Positions 1 to 14,900 of a stretch of DNA of 64,000 nt are shown here, piece after piece; the first letter of the stretch is position 1; each line of letters opens with the position of its first letter. This DNA comes from Hofstenia miamia. Its lineage: Eukaryota; Xenacoelomorpha; Acoela; Hofsteniidae. The stretch is from positions 489,891 through 553,890 of the forward strand of contig CABFPE010000053.1 in assembly GCA_900660155.1 (NCBI GenBank). Direction: 5' to 3'. Both the position numbers and the translations under genes were made by a program. The notes under the pieces were generated by a model. It did no database searches. It worked only from the letters and a program-made list of their open reading frames with translations, and was not told the DNA's origin.

Positions 1-3000
1 CTATAAAAACTTTAGACATACATAATTAACTAAAAATAAATATATCTAAAATTAGAAAACACTTCTGCTTGGATAAAGAATTGGTGCTACGAAATCTAAC
101 GCTGCTCAAGAAGAAAACATATAGTTCAGACTGCTTTATTGTCTAACTTATTTTTCCAGTGAAAAAAGTTAATATTTCATTTACTTGAACATCTACCCTC
201 CCCGATCTTTTAAGGATCTGATGCCAATGACGCAAGACTATGTAAATCTGCAAACTCTTGCTGAAAAAATCATCTTCATATGTTGAAGTTTCATGAATAA
301 AAAGCCTTGACAACATAAATTACACGACAAATTTTGAGAAGCACTACAAAAGAGTGTTTAGCTTTAATGGAAACAAACGTTTTATAAAATCTGTGATGGT
401 CCTTAGTAAACTCATTACCTAAAAACTATAGCTACCACCTTCAACTAGGCATTTAATGCCCTCATTTCCGTGCCCATCAATGCTTTGCCAAATTTTATCA
501 ACCCTTCTACCACTGAATTTCGGCTGGACACATTAAGGAAAGAATAAAATAATAACAGCCGTACGTTATTGCAAAATTTGAATTTTGGCCCCCTTCAATA
601 AAAAATGCCGTTCACGTCACCGGGTGGTACTAACTCTAAGTCATAGATGCAAATATTGAGTTACGATATGCGAGTAAGAATAATTTTTAACGTATAATTC
701 GGAGCAGGTGCATTAATTCTTTGCACATATGGGCAATAACTTACAGAAGCTTTGCAATAATTAGTAATCCTATGGAAAATTCAGAAAAAAACTAAGTGAT
801 AAATTAAACAAGTTCTAACTATTACGCAGTACAAATTGAAAATATAAAAAAAAGATAGTACTAAATACTTAAGTAATCTATGGTTTTTTAGCAATAACAA
901 GTAATACAGAACTTTTTTATCTAAGAACAGTGTTCTTAGAACACTAACAACTTATTCTACTTACTAAATACCCCAAAAATATTAACATCCAACTTTCTCA
1001 ATGACAAAAATCAATTTCTTTCGTTTTTTCACTCAAGCAACTTTAATGCATACTATAAAACCAATAGAAATGCATTACGATTATTATCTCGTTGTGAAAT
1101 AGCCAATGCTGTAAATTTTATTTGACAAATGTACAAGGAAATAGGCAAATATGTTTTTAATAATGTGGAAATCTTAAATTCTCAACTTCTTTCAGCAATA
1201 AGTTTAAACTATGATTCTTCAACTTTTAATTCTAGCAAATTTTTAAAATGTCTTAGAATATTAATGGTTAAAATATATCTTTTTATAAATTATGATAATA
1301 ATTTATTGATATTGCTTATAGTATTAAGCGAACATTTCTTCAAATGTTAACAAGCTTGCTTCAGAAGATTATTTTCACAATTCCTATGCATTTGCCCTTG
1401 TATCTCTTATTAATTCCATGGTTTTGCTGTGATACGTAGCTTATTTGAAAAATGTATGTACTGAGATGGATAAGATTAATCCTTACTGCCGAGTCCAAGT
1501 TTATTTATCACAGATCCGCTATGTTGATTTTTACTGTGCAAATTTGTAATCCAAATGACCTTTTTGTATGCGGCATATGCTCCACATTTTGACCTTTGGA
1601 TATCAATTATTAACTGATTATTTATAACCAGCGCCTTTATTTTTTAGTATTCTTTCTTATTCTCATAATTCTCATAGTGGCTTCCAGATCTTTGCAGAAT
1701 TTCAGAATTGCCAGTTTACTTCCCTCCTAACCCTGTGTTCATTGGGGCTTAAGCAATATGATTAGTGTTGCGAACTGTAACTGAATCAATGCTAACTGAA
1801 ATTAGCAATTTATTGGCACAGAAATCTTTAATGAGCCCCAAATTATATTTAAAAATGTTGGTATACTGTATGTATTCAAATCAAGACTTCTTTGGTATAA
1901 ATCAAATAAATTGCTGTATAGAACCGTAAATGGAATTAATATATGTATTCAATTCACAAAATTAAACGCACTAATTTGAAAAATTAAAATGTCTTAACCA
2001 CTAAATTAATATCAAGACAATAGCACATTCACACCTTAAGCAATTTTGACGTATGTTGCTGAAGCCACTTTTATCTCAATAATTTTTCTAATCCTAGTTC
2101 CATATCATTCACTCATATCCAGCTGTATGTTTGCGAATAACAGTATTAACTGAAGTTAGCATATTATTTCTTTAGGAGCTTCTAAATTGTTGGTCCGAAA
2201 ATTTCAACTTCTAAAATACAATTTTGACAGTTATTTAAAAAAAGAGTTTTTTGAAAGTTCCAAATAACATTTTAGGCAGAGGCGCACCCAGAGGGGGGGG
2301 AACTTTCTCCCCTCAACACAGCAGAGATGCTTCCATTCCTCATGAAATGTTTGCTTATAACCAGTGGCGTACGCAAGCTGTGGAATGTCCTTCAGTGAGT
2401 TTTTCAAAATTGCCTTTGACTGGTTAAACAAAAAAATTTTCGTTAAAAATATTACGAAAGTCCAAATTTACGTGGTGAAATGCATTTCTTAGTGTCGAAT
2501 TCATCAATATTTCCAAAGAATTTTAGGGGCTTGCCACGCTTTTTGTTACTTACGGGCCGTAAGTTACGGCGGAGATATTCCACAGTTGGAAAACCCTGCG
2601 TACGCCCCTACCTATAACAATTGTACAACATAAGATGTAAATAACTATTGGTTCTACTCTGTCTGCAAGGGTAGACAATATTAAATTGATATTGCAATTA
2701 TTGCAAAAATTGCAAATTAACTAACCTATTGAATATTTTAAAAAATCAATTGCCAAATATTTAAGATTCACTTAAATCTTGCTGAAATATATAATCAATT
2801 CCGGATTCCAGAAGCATTATCATCCTCTCTAGTAAATTTATATAGCATTGGCTGTGGAAATAATGGATAATTTGATGACCCAAAAATATGTAATGCTTCC
2901 TCAACCCAATTCACCATTTTATGCATATTGAAGGCATAACATTAACCTTATTTCGCACCATTGTGATATTCTGTCGGACACCTCACCTTATCATGCCAAA

Positions 3001-4377
3001 CCTAAAGAAATTAAACTATGATCACCGCATTTATATATAGTATGTATGGCAGAACCAAATTTGCCATTAGCAATTATGATTAGTGGCAATATTTAAGTTT
3101 TGATTTTGTAGAACAATTTCTTCTTACTGCTAACAGATGTATGAACCACAAGTAACCCTTTTTGTTATCTCACAATTATGATTTTTCTTTGAAAAAATTT
3201 TATGTGTTATATATTGATTTTTATTAATACCAAACTAGTTAACTTACTATGATTTTTGATATAATATTTTTATTCTAATTNGTATGAACAACAAGTAACC
3301 CTTTTTGTTATCTCACAATTATGATTTTTCTTTGAAAAATTTTTTATGTGTTATATATTGATTTTTATTAATACCAAACTAGTTAACTTACTATGATTTT
3401 TGATATAATATTTTTATTCTAATTATTGCCAAAAGTTGGCAATAATCTATTGTTTGAAACGCAAAAATTGATTAATTTACTAAACAAGAAACATCTATTT
3501 GTAGGGTTCCAATTAAAAATTGCCTACTCCTGCGTTTCTGTAATTTATGGCGAGGGGCAATTTAATGCGCTACTTAAGTGAAACTAAGAATGAGAAATAT
3601 AGCCATTTTGAATGAAATGTTTATGAAGTTATAGCTTACTGGGGTGAAAATGATTTGAACACGCTTTCTGTATACATTAACTTGTAGTGAAATATTGTGA
3701 ATTATATAGCAATGCTAATAATAATTCAAATTATGGCAAGTTGCAAAACGTAACTAATGGTTTTTTTCTGTCAGCTTAATTCGAAATGATCCCCAATCCT
3801 GTGCATTTTTCTGTTATCAGGAGTTGAAGTCAGAGATAAACCTGCGCTGGTCACTACAGTTGTAGTGAATGCTATATAATTTTTTAACGTTTTGAAATTG
3901 TATATTAGTATCATATACTCTTGAAGAACTGAATTTAGAATTTCCAATTCAATGCCCAGATTTTATTGATGGTTTCTATTCTAAAATACCTTACTTTGAT
4001 ATAGCAAGCCGCAAAATTGTAGAAAACTTCTTAAAAAATCTCATGAAAATATGCCGAATCGGAATTAAGTGGGTTGGAGCGGATTCAGGCTGAGCAGGGA
4101 TTGGCCTAAATTTTCTGATAAGATTTATTAAAGTCTAAGAAGTAAGACATTTCTAGAAATCACTCTACTACAAAATTAAAGAAGTGTTTCCTATTCAAAT
4201 TGGAACAGTTAACAGTGCATCAGCCTGTATTCAAAACTCGCTTCACCCACAATAAATGTTGCATTAGTGAGGTGTAGGGAGAAATAATTCATTATTAGTA
4301 ATTGATAACATAAACATTTATAATGCGTGTTCCGTTTGTTAGGCTAAATATATATATATACTATATATATATATATA
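1..4377. other. AT-rich sequence, presumed last intron seen of the TEP gene; no exon recognised
   Basis: I saw no coding exon that continues the TEP protein here. At about 2270-2610 a degraded repeat with a G-run and the phrase AGTGGCGTACGCAAG looks like an old mobile-element remnant. A stretch at 3135-3280 is repeated at 3282-3423 across a single N at 3281, which looks like an unmerged contig overlap. A (TA)n tract ends at 4377. Confidence 0.5.
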
Positions 4378-5710
4378 CAGTACGCGACAGCAAGTTGTGA
4401 ACAGGTACGAAAATATGCTTCTTTTAGTTCAGGAAGACAATAAGTTAATTTGGTAAACAATATGCATATTGAAACCTTTTCAACTGAAAATATACACATA
4501 ATAAACATAGATATATGTGATAATAGTCTAAAATTTCGTTAATCCACCCTTGTTTTGTAATAAATGTGCCACTCTCTCCGGCAAAGATATCACCAGTTTT
4601 TTACACATTTTTTGCAGTTCTTCGTTTCCATTTCACACTGAGAGAAATTCGCTGATAAGTTCTTTCTTGGTAGATGGACAGTTGCTGAGAACACGTTTTA
4701 CAATTGCCCAAAGGTTTTCAATCGGGTTTATGTCCGGTAAAGAAGGGGGCCAAGGAAGGACGCAAACGTTGTTCTCTTTTAGGTGATCAAGAACTTTCCT
4801 GCAAGCATGGCAGGGAGCATTGTCTTGCTGAAAAACTCCTTCACCGTTCGCAAACCAATCATGCAATTGCGCCCAAACTTTTCTGTTGATGATTTTCTCG
4901 ATATATTCATCACTTTTCAAATTTTCCTCAACAACATGCGGGCGTCACGTACCCTGAAATGAAAAACATGCCCAAATCATCACCTGGCCAGGATGCTTTA
5001 CCGTCCTGACGATATGCTCCTGCGGTCGTTCGTGGCCATCAACAAGTCGCAACTGTCTTCTATCCTAATAATCGTTTCGTCACTCCATATCACTTTTTTC
5101 CAATCTTCCACGCTCCATGAAACATGGTCTTTTTCCCATTGATGCTGTTTATTCATTTGCGTTGCGGTCAGCAATGGGCATTTTGTCGGCGTAACTGCAC
5201 GACAGCCAGCCTCATTGAATGCGTGCTGTACTGTGCGCAATGAGACATCGTCTCCCCATCCCCCATTTGAGGTCGAACACCTGCTGCTGTGAGCCTTGGA
5301 CTCTTGAGCGAAATATCCCTGACATGACGCAAATCTCTATCGTTAAACTTTTTGTTCGAGCCACCACAATTGCTATAATGAATATCGATGTTGCCAGTTG
5401 ATTCTTCTTGCGTTATAACCTTGTGCACCAACCAAACAGATACATTCAAATCACCTGCAATTTGTCTCATTGTCTTGGAAGTATTTTTGTGTAAAGCGAT
5501 AATTTCAATTTGCCTGCGTTCTCTTTCATTGATAGTTGCCATATTAAAAAGCGGACAAACAATGGATCAAATGATTAATTATTTATTGATTTTTGAATGA
5601 TGTCCGAGATGGTTATGGGACTGTTCAATTCACGATATCACTAACAATGTTTAGATAATGGGTCAAACCAATGGTTTTAGTGAGTGTTCACAACTTGCTG
5701 TCGCACACTG
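4378..5710 (-). mobile_element. Tc1-type transposon with both ends
   Basis: The element is 1,333 bp and flanked by TA on both sides. The ends are inverted repeats sharing GCGACAGCAAGTTGTGAACA. It inserted into a (TA)n tract, with the short tail TATATATTG beyond the right end. It contains a broken transposase on the minus strand. Confidence 0.93.
4633..5542 (-). pseudogene. Tc1 transposase, frameshifted
   Basis: The N-terminal helix-turn-helix part (MATINERERRQIEIIALHKN, 5168-5542), a middle part with VIWSDETI (4998-5240) and a C-terminal part (4633-4920) are in different frames. FQQDNAPCH and PDINPIENLW give the second Asp and the final Glu with 34 residues between them, the DD34E signature of Tc1. 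At least two frameshifts separate the parts, so the copy is dead. Confidence 0.92.
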
Positions 5711-5714
5711 TATA

Positions 5715-6905
5715 TATTGATATGAACACAACACACGTTAAACGTTAAAAATCATCGTCAGACCAAAATTGCGGCAATATAAATTTACAATAAACTACAT
5801 TGACTTCTAGTGTACATTAAAACTATGAATATGCATGCCCTTAAAAGATTTTTAGAATGCTAGTACTTAGTTGGTTATTAATTAATTGACTTTATTTTTG
5901 TTCTCAATGTAAAGAGCCTCCATTATTTTTAATTCCTTTGTTCTTTTTAAAATTTTAAAATTGGTTAGAATTGGTTTATGTTTGCGTAGAAATATTTCCG
6001 ATCTTAGATGCCCCTTAACATGTTCATTTGCTCTTGTAATTAAATGACGATTTTTGACAATCGTCACAATTGTATTCATAAACTGCAGATGAAATCAAGT
6101 CTAATTCAAGAGTGTCCTTGTTCTTTATAAATCAGATGTTCTTAATGATTTGAAAATTGGGGTTATGATGGTTCTCTTTAGATCTTTGTTAAGCATTTTA
6201 AGTTTTGATTTTAGCGTTCTTTCAGATGTTTTAATGTATGACAATTTCCAATAGATTTTTTCACGATATTTGTTTTCATTTCTAATAATCTTGTTAAATG
6301 TTTGATTAGAGAAGCATTCATTTACAATCTGTTTAATAAATTTGTGAGGATAGCCATTCTGCTTAAAATTCTCAAAAAATAAATCTAGTGATTGTGTTAT
6401 ATTTCTATAGTTTGATGATAAATTTATAATTCGATCACAGAGGCATTTTATTGTGTTCTTTTTGTGTCGGCCTTCACAATATGATGAAAAAGGAATGTAT
6501 AGACCAGTATTTGTTTTCTTCAAAAATATTTTGGTTTCGAATTCATTGTTCATGTTTGTTACAGTCACATCAAGAAAATTTAATTGGCTATTGTGTTCTT
6601 CTTCCATCGTAAATTTAATTTCATCTAAGTGGTTATTTAAATTTCTAAAAAAGTTTTCAGCATTGATTTTGTTTGTAACAATAGCAAATATGTCATCCAC
6701 ATACCGAAAATATGATATAAATTCGTCATTTTTAAATGATGACTCAATGATGTCCATCGCAAAAGCATTTAATTGTCCTTTTTTAAAATTACATTGGTAA
6801 TTTTTTAAATGATTTGGAATCGATAATGTTAAGAACTTCGGTATTATTTCTTCTTTTTTGCATGTTTGTAAAAATTCAATTCTTAATTTTTCTTTATGAC
6901 ACTGA
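5715..6905 (-). mobile_element. Penelope-like retroelement, minus-strand copy with internal deletion
   Basis: Reverse transcriptase sequence with FRYVDDIFAIV (YxDD box) and the C-terminal SERTLKSKLKMLNKDLKR are on the minus strand (6125-6757), followed by the tail HLITRANEHVKGHLRSE (5882-6079). The core RT motifs upstream of AMDII are missing: N-terminal sequence (about 6790-6905) is fused directly to AMDIIES. The GIY-YIG endonuclease has lost the YIGETS hexapeptide. The copy stands head-to-head with the next element. Confidence 0.88.
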
Positions 6906-8504
6906 AAATTTAAAGAAAACTATTTTATAGCAGATGAAGATTCCTTGAATTCAAAACTACGAAAAATGAAATACAAATGTGGAATTTCAGAAAAGATATA
7001 TAATAAGAAGTGTTGGTGCCACTCCAGCAAGATTATATGGTTTGGCAAAGGTTCACAAGTCAAAGGATGATCCACCCTTTAGACCAATCCTTTCAATGAT
7101 TAATTTGAAAACATATAATTTAAGCAAATATTTAGATGAATTATTGAAACCATACATCCCGAATAAGTACAATTTTAAGATTCATTTCACTTCATTAATA
7201 AATTAAAATCAGTATATGAAGGAAATAAATGTGATAAATATCTCGTAGGTTTTGATGTTACATCACTTTTTACGAACATTCCAGTAGAAAAAACAATCAA
7301 TCATATTCTTACCATTATTCCTGCAGATAAACTGGATATTTCTCTGGAAACATTAAAAGATTTACTGCAGTTAGCATGTTTGAATACATCCTTTCTATTC
7401 AATTCAAAAATATTTAAACAAATTGATGGTATGGCAATGGGATCACCACTTGGACCAACAATGGCTGCTTTCGCGATGGACATCATTGAATCATGATTTA
7501 AAAATGACGAATTTATATCATATTTTCGGTATGTGGATGACATATTTGCTATTTTTACTAACAAAACCAATGCTGAAAACTTTTTTAGAAATTTAAATAA
7601 GCACTTAGATGAAATCAAATTTACGATGGAAGAACACAATAGCCAATTATATTTCCTTGAAATGAATTCGAAAACAAAATGTTTTTGAAGAAAACAAATA
7701 CTGGTCTATACATTCCTTTTTCATCATATTGTAAAGACTGACACAAAAAGAACACAATAAATTATAAATTTATCAGCAAGCTATAGAAATATAACACAAT
7801 CACTAGATTTACTTTTTGAGCATTTTAAGCAGAATGGCTATCCTCAGAAATTTATTAAAAAGATTGTAAATGAATGCTTTTCTAATCAAACATTTAACAA
7901 GATTATTAGAAATGACAACGAATATCGTGAAAAAATCTATTGGAAATTGTCATACATTAAAGCATCTGAAAGAACGCTAAAATCAAAACTTAAAATGCTT
8001 AACAAAGATCTAAAGAGAACCATCATAACCCCAATTTTCAAATCATTAAGAACATTTTATATTATAAAAAATAAGGAAACTCTTGAATTAGACTTGATAT
8101 CATCTGTAGTTTATGAATACAATTGTGACGATTGTCAAAAATCGTACATTGGTGAAACAAGTCGTCATTTAATTACAAGAGCAAATGAAAGGTTAAGGGA
8201 CATCTGAGATCGGAAATATTTCTACACAAACATAAACCAAGTCTAACCAATTTTAAAATTTTAAAAAGAACAAAGGAATTAAAAATGGAGGCTCTTTACA
8301 TTGAGAACAAAAATAAAGTCAATTAATTAATAACCAACTAAGTACTAACATCCTAGAAATCTTTTAAGGGCATGCATATTCATAGTTTTAATGTACACTA
8401 GAAGCCAATGTAGTTTATTGTAAATTTATATTTCTTCCAATTTTGTTCTGACTATGATTTTTAAAATCGAAAACGTTCAATGTGTGCTCTGTTCATATCA
8501 ATGC
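6906..8504 (+). mobile_element. Penelope-like retroelement, plus-strand copy
   Basis: The reading shifts frame several times but is recognisable throughout. It has GATPARLYGLAKVHK (6979-7206), GFDVTSLFTNIPV, GMAMGSPLGPT, YFRYVDDIFAI, and the GIY-YIG segment YNCDDCQKSYIGETSRHLI (7947-8207). This RT plus GIY-YIG order defines Penelope-like elements. The 3' part from 7471 to 8504 is an inverted copy of 5715-6763. Stops and frameshifts make it inactive. Confidence 0.9.
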
Positions 8505-8710
8505 ATCTCAGTAATTTATGCAATATATATATATATATCTCATTTAGCTCAAACTGGATACCTATAGATTTTGCACCATTTTTCATATTGAAATGAAAAA
8601 AGGTTAAGCATCGATTAACTGCAGCACTATATGTCATTGCAGCAGCAAAACTTACTAATAAAAATTTGATTTACATGATATAACCTTTTAAAATTTTAGT
8701 AAACATTAAC

Positions 8711-8975
8711 CTCCATCTTTATTAACTTCAATGGCACGTTTTTCGAGTTCAGTCAAAGTGGTACTGATATCAACACCAAGTCCTTGTAAGGCAATCGCTT
8801 TTAACACCATCGCATAAGTACTATTGGATTTGGAGTTCTGAAGAGGCGTCACAACTGCATTTTTGATGTCCTGCAAAGCTGATTTGCCTGTATCACTAAA
8901 CTTTTCAATCAAGCTCTCGGGTACTGTGTTAATAGCAATCACAACAAATGGTGTTAACATGTTGACTGTATCACC
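8711..8975 (-). CDS. TEP exon 19: thioester domain, last exon found
   Basis: A 265-base exon beginning [20 protein letters not shown] and ending [10 protein letters not shown] in phase 1 at donor GTTAATG. It corresponds to the helical toroid part of the thioester domain after the MQGG motif. I could not find the following exon between 1 and 8710. Confidence 0.9.
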
Positions 8976-11900
8976 CTAAAACAGAATAAATCGTATCTAA
9001 GCAATGTGCTAAATATACTCAGTACATCTATCCTAAGAATTGAATATCAGATTTACCTGCATTTCACGATGACAAACATTGCCGTTCTCCACAAAGCGAC
9101 CATCCTTCATTTGAGTCTTCAGCCAAATGATGGCTCCTTCAACAACTTTGGCGTCGATGTATAATAGTTCGGAAAGTTGTGAAAACACTTTTACAACAAA
9201 TGCAGTTAGCCTAGAATTATCAAAGCATAAAGAAATAATATTAGGTTTTTTCGTACAAAAATTCTTACTTAAAAAACAAATTTAAAAGATCTTCTCACAT
9301 CTCGAACAGCAGGTGCTTCCTCGAGATTCCATTGAGAAATATTGTTATTTCTTTAATTTTAAATAGGATTTGCCCTTATTTTTTTCCTTTTCTAAAAATA
9401 TTTCAGGAAAACGAAAGTGGTATTAATTTTATAATTATTTTTTGAGATATATTCATTTTATTCCACAAAAACAATACTTACTTAATGTCGTCATATGATC
9501 CACAAGTTGTTCTGCAAATGTTTGTATACATATTACGTATTAATTGGGTATGCAATGGATATTTTTATACTTAGCAATGTATGTTGGCTAGTTACACTCC
9601 TAGTTTTAAAAAACGAAAAAAGCCTGGACAAAATAGGGTTAAATAATACAAGAATGTAACTTAAATAGAATAACTATATGTGGAAAAGTAGATGAAAAAT
9701 AGTGATGGATTTCATATTGTATTGAATGTTGCATATTCTTATGCAGAAATTAAATATTCGTGTCTTGCCTCTTGTAATATATGCAATAAAAATATGTAAT
9801 AACAATGTGATAATAATTAAAAAAAAGAAAATTAATGCCAGAGTATTTAGAATTTGAGAAAAATATTTTACGTGCACATCAGTACAATAACTTGAAGCTT
9901 ATTGCTTTAATGCTTAAAGAAAACATCCAATGAATATCGTTTGTTCAATAGGAAAGAATATAGTGTGAAAAAGTTTTGAATTAGAAGGAAGTTTTTAGAC
10001 TGGTAATTGATGAATTACTCGGTATATAAAATTACTATGTACAAAGTACCAGACACACGCTAACTATAATTATTAGAAAAGTATTGAGTAAATTAAAAGC
10101 AGCATAAAGGGATATGGTTTTGAACTACAGTCAACATTGCTGCGATACAGCGACATTGTGCTAAACATACAATCTTTGTATTTTCTTTTTTTAAAGAGAA
10201 AAATGAAAGTGAAAATTAAATTTAGTGTTCAACATAACTGCCATCGGCATCCAGGATCTTCAAATGCTTCCACTTGTTCAATTCAATGAAACAGACTATC
10301 TAGAAAGTTGAAGTGAGGGAAATCAATGAACAAGAATAACTCAATATGATGGATGAACAAATTCTTTCACTCAAGTTATTAAATGGAATTTCTGACTACT
10401 CGCGATATGCGACTTGATATTGGTCTGGCCAAAAAGCACCACTTTGCGATTTATTGGCTTCCTATGGTGCAATGACTATTGCAGCCTATTACAAGCATCA
10501 CGTACAGGTCTCATCCGAAATCAAAGAAAAATCAAAGCATAGAGAGAAATTTTTTGGTTATCCAGTTTAATAATTAAGAAATACTTTAATAATAGAAATA
10601 CGGGACTGATTTCACTAATAAGATTCAAATAACTAACCATGTTGAGCCGTGGTTGTCACTATCGCCAAATGCACTGAAAGAATTGTCACTATGTTGAAAA
10701 GTTAGTTCTCTTTGATATCCTAAAAACATAAAAATGACAGCTTTAAATTGTTTTGCTCATGGACATAACTTATATTAGAAAAGGAACAATATACAATCGA
10801 GGACAAATTATTACGGATAATGATATTATTGTGTGTTTTGTTTAGTTCACAGCTCACAAATGGGTGTGATTGTTTGATATCTTTTTATAAGCACCTTAAG
10901 TTCAAACATTTTTGTTTGCCAAATAATGGCTAGTTAGATGCCATGTATCAATGTAACAGAAGCATTCAAAATTTTGAGATGTGGACAAATTAATATGAAC
11001 AAGTTGTTGCTCAAGAACAATCTTTTGTTTTTTTCAGGAAGGTACAATTGAACCCATAAAAATATGTTTATTATAATCAAAAACTATTAATACACAACAA
11101 ATAATGATAAAAGCGTTCAGCATGTGGAATAACCACCTTTAGCAGCAAGAACAGCTTGTACACGAGTTGGCATGTTATCAATGCACCTTTAAATATTTTT
11201 TGATGTTATCAACATGATTCCACACTTCCAGAAATACAGAGATTAATTCGTACTTTGTAGTGGTAGTTTACTTTGCAAGGCGCTCTTTCTCAACACTGCA
11301 CACAGTTTCAATTGGGTTGAGGTCATGGCTAGTTCCTGGCAATGGGAGGATCTCAACCTCTTCTTCATCTAAATATGACTATCAACCATGCTTGATGAAT
11401 GGCATGGAACACAATCATGAATGAAAACACACTAATTGTGTGTGCCATAGCATTTATTTAGTTGTGGCATCGTTTTTCTTTGATTACAGTACCATACTTT
11501 GCGAAATTTATACTTCCTTCACAAAGGTGTCACTGGCATGCACCATTGTAGATGATGGAATTTCATTTAAGACATTTTTGGTCCATAGGTAGTGGTGATT
11601 TGGGATGATGTGCCATATATGCTCACCGCTGGTCATCTGGCATTGAAAAGTGGTCTCGTCACTAAAAATTACGTTGTGACATTTAACTGTCCAATAAACA
11701 GATGACGCCCACAAAATTCACCTTTTCATCATTGAAGCATTGAGTTTCTGTACTTTTCTTGGCTTGATAAAATGGCAACACCGTTCATTGTAACGTCTCC
11801 TGATAGTCCTAGCACACACATTACCATTGACCTGCTCATTTAATTGTGCGGCAGTCAAAAATGGTTTAGAGTAAAGATTTCTAACTAATAATCTGTAAGT

Positions 11901-14900
11901 GGCTTTGCTTGTCTTTCTCTTTTTTCTAGATTTACCAACTCTACAAGAGCCAGTGATATTGCTTCGAATTCTAGCAATGAGATTGGAGATACTTCTACAA
12001 TTTCCCATAATGACACGTCACCAACATCCAATAAAGCCTTTACAACCGTGACCTTGTTAATCACATTAATCTGATTTCTTTCTTATTAATCAAACATGTA
12101 TTATCAATAGTATTTTAATACTAGGCCGCCTAAAGAGGTCATAATTGACCGTTTGCTACATTGAAATAGCGGTCTTTTCACTATTCCTATGAATGGTTGT
12201 TTCATTTTGGCCGACTTTATTCCTTTCTTTGACTCATTGAATTCACCAATATCGTTTATAAACAATCATCTTTTTGTATATATATTTAAGAAATATCATC
12301 AAACTCCCAGTGCGTCAAATTCAACCGCACATTATTATTTATCAAAGCGATTATCTTCAGGTTGATATAGTAATTACCAATCCTGTTCATTTGAAAAATA
12401 TCTGCATACAAGAAGATTATGCTTGCATTACTCATGGTTTAAAGACCACACAGAGGGAGGAATGAAGAGATTTCTGGACTGGTTTTTTCTAATCTTGATT
12501 CTGAAGATGGCAATTCAAATGATTCCAATTTTCATGAGGAAAACTATCATTTTTCAACTAAAAACTCGTCTAATGAATGTGAGACTGTGGCAAATGTAGT
12601 TATAGATTTACAACAAATGCATCCAATTCATTAGTTTATAGGAAAGATTTCATTATCCAACTTTGCCCATTCCTACTTCGATCATTCGTGTTCTCAAGAG
12701 CAAATAACATGAAGCATCACGATACGAATGGATCCGCGAAGGATTTCAAACGTTCAGCAAGTGGAAAAAATGTGCAACTCAAAACTGCCGCAATATAACA
12801 AGAGCCAACTGTTATATAATGCACGCAATCACAATGTTGCTGGCTCATGCGTTGCACTGGAAGAAAAATGTGTTTTTGTGGATGTGATAGCCAAAATGCT
12901 CAATAAACTATGCTCTTGTTGTTTAACAAAAAAAGAACAATACAATTTGGAAATAGCGTCATTTTTTCCAAAGATTTTATTATTTGAAGATCACTAGTAA
13001 TAGAGAATTTGATGCGGTTATTTGTGACCACCATGGGCGTTAATGGGTGAACAGAAGTTGGGAGTTCTGGTGTCAAGTATTTTATATAATTGTATTATGA
13101 CAATGTGCTTATATTTGATTGCCTATTATAAAATTCAAAGACAACACACACAATTTAGGTAAATGTGCGCACACCTGTTTATACATAATAATATGTCACA
13201 CATATTTTCTGTATTTTGCACCGCAGACTGTATGCTGATTATCAGATATGACTCAGTGGCAGAACATTTTGTAATATATATCATTATTTACTATACACGT
13301 CTCAATAGCATACACAATATCGCATCACATTAATCAGTAGAAATATAAAAAATAAGTGTGTCCATAATAAATTGTTCCCAACTGTAACAAGTTAAAGTTA
13401 AAATGCGATAAACATATTTTTTTATAAAATAGACATGTAATAGAATATACTAAGAGTCTCCTATAATAAATAAAATATTAGAAGAGCAAATGCTGGGTTT
13501 AATGTTATTAAATCAAAATACAAATGACAAAGTATACAAATGACAGAATTAAAAAATCCTAGGCCCAGTAACGGATCCAAAAATTTTATGATTCAATAAT
13601 TCGCAAACGTTCGACTCACTTAAAAAATACAATCTTGAGAAACATTTGAGCATTTGAATATATGCAAATGCATATGTACATATTTGATACATATAGAAAA
13701 AAATTCATCCCCGCAGAAAAAATGTAATAATTTCGTGATATGGGCCCATTAAAAGTTTCACTTGGGCACATGACTCCAAATTTGAAAAAAACATCTAATT
13801 CTCAATGGCATTTTTACGCATTTCATAGCAGATATCTGATAATATGATGAAAACAGTCTTCTTCTTGCCTAATTTCCTCTACTTATATCTATGAAAATGC
13901 CTATTTTGAGCATTTTTACAAGGTATAACAATGACTCTTAGCCTATTCCAAGCCTCAAATGTCACTATTCACTTCATTGATAACAGGTTGGTTGAATACA
14001 GAAATTAGCATCTTCTAGAACTTTTGACGCAAATTCAATTTTGAAAGATTAACCAAAACATTCATTAAAAAATCATCGAAAATTGCCAACCAAGAACAGA
14101 AAAGTTTGCTTTGAAGATTACTTTTTTAGTTTAATATGGACAATATATTTCTTTAAAACATTTTAAAGCCTTTCCTTAATATAACCCGAACACATGCGCG
14201 GCTTAAAATGAACTGAAAATTCACACCCGATAGACTCTTTATGATGGATATTTACGCAGATGGTAATAGTATGTTATAATCGATTGATTACCTCCAAGTT
14301 AAAACCAAAATCAACAATCTCTACCGTATTAGAAAATATAGACCTGGTTCCAACAGCAATTATTATTGACATAGGATTTTGAATGGATGAAAGGCATTGC
14401 TTAGCAAACGCGTACAAACTGAAGAGTTATCAGGGGTCAAAAATCCTCCTCAGTCCAAAATATATACAGAAAAACCCCGAAGGCTATACCCAATTGAAGA
14501 TCCTTACACTGTACACTCCAAAATTTTATTTCCTTTAATATGTCCACATAATTTACACACATGAGTGTTGGCAGTACAGCTGAAATTCCCTAATTTGGAC
14601 CGACGATTTTTGAGTTTGAATTCGGTTTACACTTACGTAATTTGATTAACAAGCAGTAATATGCAATAAGCTGAAAACGGAAGAACCAATGAAATTAAAA
14701 TTTAGTGGAATTGAAGCGGGATACTGGAACAATTGCTTAAAAGGATAATTAATTAAAATATAAAATAATCACAATGAAAGAGAGTCAAAAGCAATTAAAA
14801 TATAATTGAACCGAAGAATAAATGCACTGAATTTTCATTTACAAAAAACCGCCTACAATTATATATTCATAATCTAATTTTTTAATTCACGTGTTATTCC

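Noticed and set aside
1129-1350. Short open frames in the first 4 kb
   Set aside because: Low-complexity translations of AT-rich DNA without splice-site support or family resemblance.
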